Assembly (NCBI GenBank): GCA_007136595.1
Contig: SLGQ01000224.1
Location: 1 to 11,221 of the forward strand
DNA length: 11,221 nucleotides
Source: Candidatus Sumerlaeota bacterium
Lineage (GTDB): Bacteria; UBP6; UBA1177
Direction of reading: 5' to 3'
Below the pieces are notes generated by a model, which was not told the DNA's origin, searched no databases, and was given only the letters and a program-made list of their open reading frames with translations. The stretch's first letter is position 1. Every line of letters starts with the position of its first letter. The position numbers and the translations under genes are program-made. Shown in pieces: positions 1 to 7,777 of this stretch.

Positions 1-1
1 T

Positions 2-1447
2 AAAAACGGTTTTCTTTCCCGAACTGTCAAAAAATCGCTTGAAACAGATTGGGATTTCAGCCATAAAAACAGAGCCGGAAAAGTTGTAATAGATTACTCT
101 TCTCCCAACATTGCAAAGCAGATGCATGTGGGACATCTCAGAACCACCATAATAGGTGACAGCATAAAAAGAATAATGAGATTTACAGGGTATGATGTAA
201 TTGCGGATAATCATCTGGGAGATTGGGGAACTCAATTCGGCAAGTTGATAGTAGGTTACAGATCGTGGCTTGATAAAGATGCCTATCAGAAAGATCCGGT
301 AACAGAACTTGAAAGGATCTACATAAAATTCCAAAATGTTGCGGAAAACGATGCAACTCTCAATGAACAGGCGAGAGAAGAGCTTAAAAAGGTTCAAAAC
401 GGTGACAAGGAAAATTTGAAACTCTGGAAAGAATTTGTAGAGATATCTGTAAATGAAATAAAAAAAGTTTACAAAAGAATGGGTATCGATTTTGACACAT
501 GGTACGGAGAATCTTTCTACAATGATATGATGCCTGGGGTTGTTGAAGAACTTCTCGAAAAGGGGATAATAAAGGAAGATGACGGTGCTCTTGTCGCATA
601 TTTTGATGAAGAGGAGAATCTTCATCCCTGCATAATCAGAAAAAAGGATGGAGCATATCTTTACTCGACTAGTGATCTTGCAACTGTCAAATTCAAGAAA
701 GATACATACGATATGAACAAAGCGGTCTATGTTACCGATGATCGTCAGCAGGCACATTTCAAACAGGTTTTTTCAATAGCCCAAAAAGCCGGATGGAACA
801 TAAAACTTGATCATGTAGTTTTCGGGATAATGAGTTTTAAAGGTGTTGCGATAAGTACAAGAGGTGGAAACACGATTCACCTCTCAACTCTCCTTGATGA
901 AGCTGAAAAAAGGGCTTATCATATTGTAAATGAAAAAAATCCTTCTTTGCCGGAAGAAGAGAAAAAAAATATTGCAAAAGTTGTAGGTATAGGGGCGGTA
1001 AAATATGCCGATCTATCCCAGAACAGAACGAGCAATATAGAGTTTTCATGGGAAAAAGCATTGAATTTTGATGGAAACACAGCCCCCTATCTTCAATATT
1101 CTTATGCGAGGGTACGGTCAGTAATAAGAAAAGCGGAAGAATCGGGCATAAACACAGATTTTCAAAAAGAAATTATATTTGAAACCGGAATTGAAAGGGA
1201 ACTTGCAGTTTCGATCATAAGGTTTCCAGAAACAGTTGAAAAAGCATCTGATTACTATAAACCGAATCTGATAGCTGAACATATTTTTGAAATGGCACAG
1301 AAATTCAGCACATTTTACAACGCCTGTCCCATTTTGAAGTGTGATCAAAATGTCATAATATCAAGATTAAATCTTTCTCATATTGTGTCCCAAACCATAA
1401 AAAAGGGTCTTTCTCTTCTGGGAATTGAAACTGTTGAAAGAATGTAA
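2..1447 (+). CDS. argS: Arginyl-tRNA synthetase, 5' end missing
   Basis: Cytoplasmic class I aminoacyl-tRNA synthetase that charges tRNA-Arg with arginine using ATP. The reading frame is open from base 2, so the start and the N-terminal tRNA D-loop recognition domain lie outside the window. The visible part starts shortly before the ATP-binding signature SSPNIAKQMHVGHLR; the HIGH-type motif HVGH is at 125-136, with a conserved lysine three residues before it. The second signature reads GVAISTRGGN (around 838-870), a form without the classical KMSK lysine, as in many ArgRS. The C-terminal DALR anticodon-binding domain is recognisable from NFDGNTAPYLQYSYARVRSV onward, and the protein ends in the typical LLGIETVERM. 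It is followed 15 nt later by mnmA, probably in the same transcript. Identification is secure; only the 5' end is missing. Confidence 0.97.
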   Translation, partial: KNGFLSRTVKKSLETDWDFSHKNRAGKVVIDYSSPNIAKQMHVGHLRTTIIGDSIKRIMRFTGYDVIADNHLGDWGTQFGKLIVGYRSWLDKDAYQKDPVTELERIYIKFQNVAENDATLNEQAREELKKVQNGDKENLKLWKEFVEISVNEIKKVYKRMGIDFDTWYGESFYNDMMPGVVEELLEKGIIKEDDGALVAYFDEEENLHPCIIRKKDGAYLYSTSDLATVKFKKDTYDMNKAVYVTDDRQQAHFKQVFSIAQKAGWNIKLDHVVFGIMSFKGVAISTRGGNTIHLSTLLDEAEKRAYHIVNEKNPSLPEEEKKNIAKVVGIGAVKYADLSQNRTSNIEFSWEKALNFDGNTAPYLQYSYARVRSVIRKAEESGINTDFQKEIIFETGIERELAVSIIRFPETVEKASDYYKPNLIAEHIFEMAQKFSTFYNACPILKCDQNVIISRLNLSHIVSQTIKKGLSLLGIETVERM

Positions 1448-1462
1448 ACTGCCGGAGGAAAA

Positions 1463-2533
1463 ATGAAAAAAGAAACAGTAGCAGTAGGAATGAGCGGCGG
1501 TGTTGACTCTTCGGTTGCGGCGGCACTTCTGTTGAGAAACGGGTACAATGTCGTCGGCCTTACAATGGCAATATGGGACGGTTCCATAAAACTTGAAGCC
1601 GGTATTAAACATTCCTGTTACGGTCCCGGAGAAGAAGAGGAAATTGAAACTGTAAAAAAAATATGTGCAGATCTTGATATTCCCCATTTCACTGTTGACC
1701 TTAAAAAAGAATATCATCAGGAAGTTCTTGACTATTTTAAAAGAGAATACCTTTCAGGAAGAACTCCCAATCCATGTGTTATGTGTAACTATAGAATGAA
1801 GTTTGGATTTCTCATAGAAAAGGCAAAGCTTTCAGGAGTGGAATTTGACCGCTTTGCCACAGGGCACTATGTTAGAACCGTTGAAAAAGATGGTAATTTT
1901 TATCTCAGAAAAGCATTTGATGTTTCAAAAGATCAGACATATTTTCTTCAGGGAATAAAAAAAGAGATAATAAAAGATTTGATATTCCCTCTTGGAGAAA
2001 TGAAAAAAGAAGAGGTTAGGGAAGTTGCAAGGGAAATAGGTCTTGAAGTTGCCGAACGACCTGAAAGTCAGGATTTTATTGCCGGAGAATATGCCCAGAT
2101 ATTTGAAGATCACAAGTTTCAGGAAGGTGACATCATTGACGAATCAGGGAAAGTGATCGGCAGACACAGAGGAATTGTTCATTATACCGTAGGGCAGAGG
2201 AAAGGATTGGGTATAAGCAATCCCACACCGCTTTATGTTTTAAGGGTTGATGCAAAAAACAACAGAATTATTGTTACAGACAAAAAACATCTTTTCTCAA
2301 ATAAACTTACAGCTTCAAACTTCAATTACCTTTTGCCGGGGACTCCTCCACCGGAGTTGAAAGCAAAGGCGAGGATCCGCCAGAAACACAAGGAATCACC
2401 TGCAAACATAAGTTTTCATTCTGAAAATAAAATAACGGTTCTGTTTGACGACCCCCAACTTTCGATCACTCCAGGGCAGGCAGTTGCCCTTTATGATGAT
2501 GAAATACTTATTGGCGGCGGAATTATAGACTGA
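1463..2533 (+). CDS. mnmA: tRNA-uridine 2-sulfurtransferase MnmA, cysteine variant
   Basis: Thiolates C2 of wobble uridine 34 in tRNAs for Lys, Glu and Gln. The 356-residue length is normal. The N-terminal PP-loop ATP pyrophosphatase motif SGGVDSS is at residues 11-17. RTPNPCVMCN (100-109) carries the sulfur-accepting cysteine region, ATGHY is at 132-136 and KDQTYFL at 156-162; a beta-barrel C-terminal domain ends in GGGIID. The start is fixed by GGAGG (1454-1458) 4 nt before ATG. Unusual: in the standard enzyme a second catalytic cysteine (Cys199 in E. coli) lies in an ESxxxCFIGE-type segment; here that segment reads ESQDFIAGEY (201-210) and no cysteine occurs after Cys108. The protein instead has Cys52 (SCYGPGE), Cys68, Cys105 and Cys108. 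The family is certain; the altered chemistry is inferred. It is probably cotranscribed with argS. Confidence 0.95.
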   Translation: MKKETVAVGMSGGVDSSVAAALLLRNGYNVVGLTMAIWDGSIKLEAGIKHSCYGPGEEEEIETVKKICADLDIPHFTVDLKKEYHQEVLDYFKREYLSGRTPNPCVMCNYRMKFGFLIEKAKLSGVEFDRFATGHYVRTVEKDGNFYLRKAFDVSKDQTYFLQGIKKEIIKDLIFPLGEMKKEEVREVAREIGLEVAERPESQDFIAGEYAQIFEDHKFQEGDIIDESGKVIGRHRGIVHYTVGQRKGLGISNPTPLYVLRVDAKNNRIIVTDKKHLFSNKLTASNFNYLLPGTPPPELKAKARIRQKHKESPANISFHSENKITVLFDDPQLSITPGQAVALYDDEILIGGGIID

Positions 2534-3925
2534 TCATAAAATGATGCTGCAACCTGAACTTTTTTTAGTTTGACCTGAGCCGGTATCGTCAGTATCATCT
2601 TCGGGAATGAGATCATCACTGAAATCCGGTTCCTCGTTATCATCGTTATCTTCGATCGGTTCAATCGGTTCTATTTTCTCTTTTTCTTCCTCATAAACAA
2701 AACACTCACTGTAGTCATAAACTGTGTTTTCCAGAGCATCAAATATCCCGTCACCGTTGACATCTCCCTCAATGAAAGTTTCTCCGGAAATTACATGTCT
2801 GATAAAATAAACAGCCGGAGGGATGTTTTCTTTGATGGAGTCAGGAATAAACTCTTCCGGAAGACGGAACCCCCAGACATCGTGAAAAGTGGGTCTAAGT
2901 TCAAAAGTATAAGAAAGCTTGTTTCCACTTATATTCATGAACCACTCGGTCATTTCACCGTAAGTCATATAAAGATCCTTTATCTGCATGGTGACATAGT
3001 ACTCACCGCACTCATTAAAAATAAGGTCAGCCATATTAAATCCAACAGTTTGATAGAGTTCAACATTTTCCGGGGGATCCATCCTGCTCCCCGGAGGATA
3101 GAGGATCATTTGACCGAAAGAATGATATGAGATCAGTCCGTCAATTGTTTTTACACCGAACTTTTCTCCATCAAGAATAAAATCTCTGACCGCACGGGTT
3201 TCAGGTTCGCTGAAAGGTTCTGTCCCGTGAACGAAATCTATTTCTATCCACTCTGAGTCGTAATTTCTGTTAAGATCGACTCCGAAACTGCCGTCAGGAT
3301 GTTCTCTTCTGTTGTTTCTCCACATTCTGTTATGTTCATAGCTATATACATATCCATCCGGATTAAGAGCGGGGATGAACCAGATAACGGAATTATTGAT
3401 AATATCGTTTATTACAGGATTCGAATCGGCATATTCAACAAAAAATTCGGCAATTGCAAGAGGAACTTCATAAGATATCCATTCTCTTGCATGAGTCCCC
3501 CCCACAAAAAGAATTTCAGGTGTTTCTTCCGTAGCTTCTTTGATCGCTGATATTCTGACAGCTTTAATATTTCTTCCTTCAATGGAGTTTCCGATATTGA
3601 AAACTGATGCGTAACCGTTGCCCGCTGCCCCGATCTTTGCAATACGGTTGTCAATTTCTTCAATAGTGGGGTATGAAAGCTCAAAATCAAGGTCCATTTT
3701 CAAAGGAGTTATTTCTGCAAAACCGGGTAATTGAATTATTTCATTTGGTGTTGCATGAATAATGTAAACAAGTTTTCCGTTTTCTTTCCGGGCACCCAGA
3801 ACATCAAGAGTTCCAAGTATTTTAAGGGTATCTGTATCGGCTTCATCCATCTCAACCTTATAAACCACTCCAAAAACAGAAATTTGAGCTGTCAAAACTG
3901 CAAAAAAAACAAAAAAACGGAACAT
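2534..3925 (-). CDS. Secreted M14 zinc carboxypeptidase with EF-hand-like loop and acidic tail
   Basis: Metallocarboxypeptidase of family M14 (carboxypeptidase A/T type), predicted to act outside the cytoplasm. Zinc ligands are visible as H145 and E148 in GGTHAREW and H268 in ISYHSFGQ; the catalytic glutamate is E342 in YTFELRP. The substrate-binding segment GVDLNRNYD lies between them. I chose the ATG at 3925-3923 because GAGGAGG (3937-3931) precedes it by 5 nt and a hydrophobic signal peptide (MFRFFVFFAVLTAQISVFG) starts there. An in-frame ATG at 3964 lies upstream of the likely -10 box and has no such support. After the catalytic domain, residues 388-399 read DVNGDGIFDALE, a complete EF-hand calcium loop (D-x-N-x-D-G-I-x-D-x-x-E) as in dockerin repeats. 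An Asp/Glu-rich tail follows, ending SSGCSIIL. Total 463 residues. The substrate is unknown. Confidence 0.9.
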   Translation of the reverse strand: MFRFFVFFAVLTAQISVFGVVYKVEMDEADTDTLKILGTLDVLGARKENGKLVYIIHATPNEIIQLPGFAEITPLKMDLDFELSYPTIEEIDNRIAKIGAAGNGYASVFNIGNSIEGRNIKAVRISAIKEATEETPEILFVGGTHAREWISYEVPLAIAEFFVEYADSNPVINDIINNSVIWFIPALNPDGYVYSYEHNRMWRNNRREHPDGSFGVDLNRNYDSEWIEIDFVHGTEPFSEPETRAVRDFILDGEKFGVKTIDGLISYHSFGQMILYPPGSRMDPPENVELYQTVGFNMADLIFNECGEYYVTMQIKDLYMTYGEMTEWFMNISGNKLSYTFELRPTFHDVWGFRLPEEFIPDSIKENIPPAVYFIRHVISGETFIEGDVNGDGIFDALENTVYDYSECFVYEEEKEKIEPIEPIEDNDDNEEPDFSDDLIPEDDTDDTGSGQTKKSSGCSIIL

Positions 3926-3953
3926 CAAACCCTCCTCGATCAAATCTTTAACG

Positions 3954-3981
3954 ATTATATCCATGAAGGAAAAAAATTCAA
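3954..3981 (-). promoter_or_regulatory. Likely sigma70 promoter of the M14 peptidase gene
   Basis: Read on the minus strand: TTGAAT (3981-3976), a 16-nt spacer, then a perfect TATAAT (3959-3954). Initiation would fall near 3947, giving a short leader with GAGGAGG 5 nt before the ATG at 3925. The geometry supports the downstream start codon. The -35 element matches only four of six consensus bases. Confidence 0.5.
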
Positions 3982-4167
3982 CAAGACTTCCCCTGAAAAG
4001 CTGTTTGATGAGATTTGGAGTTAAGCAGGCACTTTATTTAGTTGCAAAATGAGTGAACCTGTCAGAAACTCAACTGTTTTTTTTGTTTTGTCTGGAACTT
4101 GCATTTTTAAAATATTAAAAATTTGAAACTACCGGATTGATTCCCATTGCGTTTTTTAACTATATTT

Positions 4168-4196
4168 TTGACAGGATTGTAAAATAAATCTATAAT
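4168..4196 (+). promoter_or_regulatory. Consensus sigma70 promoter for the LysM-M23 gene and tRNA-Arg
   Basis: Perfect TTGACA (4168-4173), a 17-nt spacer (4174-4190) and perfect TATAAT (4191-4196), preceded by AT-rich DNA. Initiation would fall near 4203, so the message starts only a few bases before the TTG at 4207 and about 28 nt before the ATT at 4231. Full consensus at both boxes suggests a strong, unactivated promoter, which would suit a tRNA gene downstream. Confidence 0.8.
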
Positions 4197-4230
4197 TCAT
4201 CGGAGTTTGAATTTCGGAGGCTCGGGAACC

Positions 4231-4922
4231 ATTAGAAAACTGCTGATACTTCTTCTGTTTTTAATTGCATTTGTTTCATGTGCTTCATCTTACGGGGTCT
4301 ATTATCGTATAAAACCGGGTGATACTCTTTTTGGTATTTCAAGAAAGTATGGCACCTCTGTTGACAAAATAAAAGAAACAAATAATATTGGCGACGAAAC
4401 GAGGCTCTCTGTCGGGACTTATATTTTTATTCCCGATACGAAAGGGCCTATACCTGTAACAGAGACAGTTTCTGCTCCTTCACAAACGAAAACAGAGGAT
4501 CGGGCAACGCCCGGAACCATAACCCCCGACAGATCTCCGGCAAAAGGTGCCCCTTCAAAATTTATCTGGCCCGTAGAAGGTGTTGTCACATCTCCTTTCG
4601 GAAACAGATGGGGCAATATGCATGAAGGGATTGACATTGGAGCTCCGGAAGGAACTCCGGTTTTTGCTTCAGCAGCAGGAAAAGTGATATTTTCCGGTGA
4701 AAGGGGAGCGTATGGACTAATTGTAATAATTGAGCATCCGGGTGACTGGTACACAATATATGCCCACAATTCAAAGAATCTTGTAGGGCAGGGTGCAACA
4801 GTCAAACAAGGTGACAAAATCGCACTTGTGGGTCAAACCGGCAGGGCGACAGGTCCACATCTTCACTTTGAAATAAGACAAGGTGTTAAACCGCTGGATC
4901 CTCAGAAATATCTTCCCAAAGC

Positions 4923-4932
<10 letters not shown>
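4231..4932 (+). CDS. LysM-M23 envelope lipoprotein endopeptidase (NlpD/EnvC-like), probable ATT start
   Basis: Predicted peptidoglycan endopeptidase or amidase-activator of the LytM family, lipid-anchored in the envelope. From the ATT at 4231 the product (233 aa) starts MRKLLILLLFLIAFVSC, a textbook lipoprotein signal with lipidated Cys17. A LysM peptidoglycan-binding domain spans about residues 24-68 (YYRIKPGDTLFGIS), then a Thr/Pro-rich linker, then an M23 domain from about 110. The zinc and catalytic residues H131 and D135 (HEGID) and H210 and H212 (HLHFE) are all present, so unlike E. coli NlpD it may be catalytically active. No ATG, and no GTG, is available: the frame offers TTG at 4207 (only 1 nt after GGAG and almost at the predicted transcript start) or ATT at 4231 (10 nt after GGAGG at 4216-4220). 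The last codons and stop are shared with the tRNA-Arg gene. The family is certain; the start is inferred. Confidence 0.88.
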
Positions 4933-4999
<67 letters not shown>

Positions 5000-5007
5000 T
5001 TTTTTTT
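5000..5007 (+). terminator. T8 tract directly after the tRNA, possible terminator
   Basis: Eight thymines follow the encoded CCA without a gap. The folded tRNA acceptor and T arms could act as the upstream structure of an intrinsic terminator, but no dedicated hairpin exists. The tract could also be a simple 3' trailer. Confidence 0.3.
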
Positions 5008-5082
5008 AATTGAAAGGTTGAAATAAAAATCAATAAATGTTATCCAATTTGTGGATTGTGTTGTTTATTTAGGAGTTTTTTT

Positions 5083-6939
5083 ATGAAAAAGTTTGCTTTA
5101 ATTGTTTTATCGCTTGTTATTATCGTGGGTTGCCCCAGAAGAGAGAGAGGTTCGACCGAGGTTTCAGAATGTTGTAAAAAACACGAAAAGAAATTTTCCA
5201 TTACTGACTATATCAGGATAGAGGGTTCTTTTTCAGGATATGTTTTCAATGATGGCAGAAAGCTCTATCTGGCAAGAAAAGAAGGCGAATCGGTGATGCA
5301 GATATATCTGGTTGAAAATGGAAAAACGATCAAGCTGACCGATGGAGAAGAAGCTGTTGACACATATAAGGTGAGTCCCGATGAGAAAAAATTTCTTTAC
5401 CTTTCATCGGTTGGGGGAAACGAACAGTACAATATTTTCCTTTATGATTTTGAAAAGAAGGAACATTCAAAACTTCTTTATGACGAAAAAATAAAATATG
5501 AAAACCCGGTATGGACGGATGGTAACGGGTTTTTATATTCTTCCAATGAAGTTAACGGGAGAGATATTTTTATTTATCACTATGACCTGAACACTGGAAA
5601 AAGTTCTCTTGTGGTTGAGAAAAAAGGGTATAATGTCATAACTGATGCAAAATCTAAAGATGAGTTCCTTTTTTATACAGCAACAGGTAACAATATAACT
5701 GTTCCGTATCATTACCGTAATGGCAGAGCAAGGAAAATAAAGGGTGCCGACCTTGAAAGAAAGTATGTTCCGACAGGATTTTATAAAGACGGAATACTTA
5801 TGTTTACAAATGAAAAAGAAGATATGGATTATCTCCAGAAATGGAATAACGGAGTTAAGCAAGATATTTTCAAGGATAGATGGGGAGTTGACAGAGTTGC
5901 TCTTGACAGAGTGAACCGCAATGCAATTGCTTTCTGCACAAATGAAGAAGGCTACAGCAACTGCAGAATCAAAAAAGGGGGTGAAATAAAGCCGCTTCCT
6001 TTTGAAAAAGTTATAATTTCTTTCAGCAGACTTGCGGGTGATATACTGGTTTATAACCTTTTCCGTCCTGACAGAATTTCTCAGCCGGAAGTTTTAAACC
6101 TTAAAACGATGGAAAAAGAACTTTTCGGATATGTGAATAACAATGGCATTGATGTTGAAAGTTTTGTGGCTCCTGAGCTTAAAAAAGTGAAAAGTTTCGA
6201 CGGTATGGAAATACCGTACTTTCTCTATCTTCCTAAAAACGGAAAACCTCCTTACAGAACCATTGTCCATTTTCATGGTGGGCCCGCAAGCCAGATCAGA
6301 CCGAGCTTTATTGTAACTTTCCAGTATTTTTTAAGCAGAGGTTTTGCTGTTGTTGCTCCCAATGTACGAGGTTCTTCAGGATATGGACAGGAATTTATGG
6401 ATGCTGACAACTATAAGTTGAGAATGAACAGTGTAAAAGATGGCAAAGCAATAATTGATGCACTTGTTGAAAAAGGGATTTCCCAGCCGGAAAAATTTAC
6501 CGCAATGGGTGGAAGTTACGGAGGTTTCATGGTTGTAGCTTCAATGTCGAAATATCCTGATGACTATATTTGCGGTGTCAATAATGTTGGAATAGCAGAT
6601 TTTGTAAACTTTCTCAGAAATACTAAATCATACAGAAGAAAACTCAGGGAAGTTGAATACGGACCACTTGAAGATGAAGAGTTTTTAAGATCCATATCTC
6701 CCACTGAAATGGTACACAAAATTGATGGAAAGCTTCTTGTGGCACACGGTGCACAGGATCCTAGAGTTCCTGTAAGTGATGCATACCTTCTCATTGAAAG
6801 AATGCAAAAAGCGGGCAAACATGTTGAAAAGCTTATCTTTGAAGATGAAGGACACGGATACCGCAAAATGGAAAACCGTCTGAGATACTTTGAGACATCA
6901 GCGGAATTTGTGGAAAGGTGCAACAGTCTGAGTAAATAA
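5083..6939 (+). CDS. S9 prolyl-oligopeptidase-family lipoprotein peptidase
   Basis: Serine peptidase of the alpha/beta-hydrolase type (acylaminoacyl-peptidase/DPP-like branch of S9), which cleaves short peptides. ATG 5083 follows AGGAG (5071-5075) with a 7-nt spacer. The product (618 aa) starts MKKFALIVLSLVIIVGC, a lipoprotein signal with Cys17, so it is probably envelope-anchored; most S9 relatives are cytoplasmic or soluble periplasmic. Residues from about 35 to 350 look like the TolB-like beta-propeller that gates the active site (repeated short YLSSVGGNEQYNIFLYDF-type strands). The hydrolase domain starts around 375: oxyanion segment HGGP (398-401), nucleophile S478 in GGSYGG, D559 in GAQDPRVP, H591 in DEGHGY. 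The triad is intact. A weak promoter could be TTGAAA at 5018-5023 with TATCCA at 5041-5046. The physiological substrate is not evident. Confidence 0.9.
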   Translation: MKKFALIVLSLVIIVGCPRRERGSTEVSECCKKHEKKFSITDYIRIEGSFSGYVFNDGRKLYLARKEGESVMQIYLVENGKTIKLTDGEEAVDTYKVSPDEKKFLYLSSVGGNEQYNIFLYDFEKKEHSKLLYDEKIKYENPVWTDGNGFLYSSNEVNGRDIFIYHYDLNTGKSSLVVEKKGYNVITDAKSKDEFLFYTATGNNITVPYHYRNGRARKIKGADLERKYVPTGFYKDGILMFTNEKEDMDYLQKWNNGVKQDIFKDRWGVDRVALDRVNRNAIAFCTNEEGYSNCRIKKGGEIKPLPFEKVIISFSRLAGDILVYNLFRPDRISQPEVLNLKTMEKELFGYVNNNGIDVESFVAPELKKVKSFDGMEIPYFLYLPKNGKPPYRTIVHFHGGPASQIRPSFIVTFQYFLSRGFAVVAPNVRGSSGYGQEFMDADNYKLRMNSVKDGKAIIDALVEKGISQPEKFTAMGGSYGGFMVVASMSKYPDDYICGVNNVGIADFVNFLRNTKSYRRKLREVEYGPLEDEEFLRSISPTEMVHKIDGKLLVAHGAQDPRVPVSDAYLLIERMQKAGKHVEKLIFEDEGHGYRKMENRLRYFETSAEFVERCNSLSK

Positions 6940-6961
6940 ATACCGCTTTTTCACCATTTCA

Positions 6962-6990
6962 TTGACTTCTTTTCCATTTTGTTGCATATT
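6962..6990 (+). promoter_or_regulatory. Candidate promoter of the 7026-10773 operon
   Basis: TTGACT (6962-6967), a 17-nt spacer, then CATATT (6985-6990). A better-looking TATAGT at 6991-6996 lies too far (23 nt) from that -35. Some promoter is expected here, since the S9 gene ends at 6939 and the next gene has its own leader with CCGGAGG. Confidence 0.35.
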
Positions 6991-7025
6991 TATAGTGATG
7001 TTTTGAAATCATTCCGGAGGATGAT

Positions 7026-7739
7026 ATGCATAGAAAGTTTTTGTCGTTAATGTTTCTGGTAATTATGTCAGTGATGTTAACGGGGTTAAGTCCTCTGTAT
7101 GCACAGAGATCTAAGAGAATGAGGATAGCGGTTTTAGAGCTTACCCCTTTAAAAGTTCGCCCCGAGCTCGCAACAGGTGTTACAGATCTTCTTATAACTG
7201 AACTTGTAAACTGCGGTGAATTTGATGTTCTTGAAAGAACCCAGGTTGCACAAATTCTTAATGAACAGGGTTTCCAGCAGATGGGTGTAACTGATGCTTC
7301 CGCCGCTGTTGAAGCGGGTCGTATGCTTAATACTGACATAGTCATGATAGGAACTCTTCAGCAGTTCGATCAGAGTCTTGTCATAAATGTCCGTCTTGTT
7401 GAAGTAAGTACAGCCAAAATACTTTTTGCAGATAGAGAGGTTGCCGACAATAACGATAAGCTTATCGATGCTTCCTCACTGCTGATAGATTCCATAACGG
7501 CAAGGGTGACAGGAAAACCTGTTGTCAGGAAAAAACCTCAGAGAGCTACAAGGCAGACCCAAACGAAGGTTCCTGACGATCAGCTTCCTGTGAGAGTGTT
7601 TCACGCAAACAGATCACAAAGTTCCGGTTCCGGTCAAAATGATAAAAGAGATGACAAAGAAGAAAGCGAAAGCCCTGAATCGGGAACCAGAAAAAGAGCC
7701 CGGGAGGGCTTTGATGAGCTTGACAGAGAAACCAGATAG
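7026..7739 (+). CDS. Exported CsgG/FlgO-like protein
   Basis: Periplasmic or envelope protein of the CsgG/FlgO/LpoB-like fold. ATG 7026 has GGAGG 5 nt upstream. Residues 1-26 form a cleavable Sec signal (hydrophobic 5-24, likely cut after LYA); there is no lipobox cysteine, unlike CsgG itself. The domain at about 32-165 shows the family pattern: RIAVLELTP, a helix ending in LLITELVNCGEFDVLERTQV, the ILNEQGFQQMGVTDASAAVEAGRMLNTDIVMIG-type segment and paired strands (SLVINVRLVEV, KILFADREV). Residues from about 168 to 237 are a charged, Ser/Arg/Glu-rich tail that looks disordered. It has no membrane-pore hairpins that I can point to, so a secretion pore is unlikely. The family supports assembly or lipoprotein-partner roles in the envelope; the exact role is unknown. 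It is the first gene of a probable operon with pssA 38 nt downstream. Confidence 0.8.
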   Translation: MHRKFLSLMFLVIMSVMLTGLSPLYAQRSKRMRIAVLELTPLKVRPELATGVTDLLITELVNCGEFDVLERTQVAQILNEQGFQQMGVTDASAAVEAGRMLNTDIVMIGTLQQFDQSLVINVRLVEVSTAKILFADREVADNNDKLIDASSLLIDSITARVTGKPVVRKKPQRATRQTQTKVPDDQLPVRVFHANRSQSSGSGQNDKRDDKEESESPESGTRKRAREGFDELDRETR

Positions 7740-7777
7740 ATCGTCCGGATAATTTTCCATTGCAGGAGTAAGCTTTC

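Larger units (their letters stand above)
3926..4230. other. Divergent control region between the M14 and M23 peptidase genes
   Basis: About 305 bases without a supported gene. It holds a leftward promoter candidate (3954-3981), a rightward consensus promoter (4168-4196) and an AT-only perfect inverted repeat (ATTTTTAA at 4103-4110, TTAAAAAT at 4115-4122, 4-nt loop). A T8 tract (4077-4084) follows a weak 5-bp stem (4040-4044 with 4071-4075). A plus-strand frame ending at 4024 has a protein-like last stretch (EGKKFNKTSPEKLFDEIWS) that may be the tail of a lost gene. I see no riboswitch or protein-binding operator that I can name. Confidence 0.6.

Noticed and set aside
2534..2560. C-terminal CSIIL of the M14 peptidase as a CaaX prenylation box.
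   Set aside because: The protein carries a Sec signal and is bacterial, and the motif has four residues after Cys rather than three. A sorting-type tail explains it better.
4040..4084. Intrinsic terminator: 5-bp stem 4040-4044/4071-4075 followed by T8.
   Set aside because: The loop is about 26 nt, the stem is short and AT-rich, and only an extra 3-bp pairing supports it. Mentioned only within the control region.
4103..4122. AT-only inverted repeat as an operator or terminator.
   Set aside because: Perfect but composed only of A and T in a very AT-rich spacer, so chance or promoter-upstream DNA explains it.
4419..4817. Open minus-strand frame of 132 codons inside the M23 gene.
   Set aside because: It lies opposite a gene with clear motifs, has no ribosome binding site or recognisable domain, and is Pro/Ser-rich as expected from antisense reading.
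5533..5862. Minus-strand open frame of 109 codons within the S9 peptidase gene.
   Set aside because: Phe/Ile/Cys-rich composition typical of antisense reading of Lys/Glu-rich coding sequence, and no start signals.
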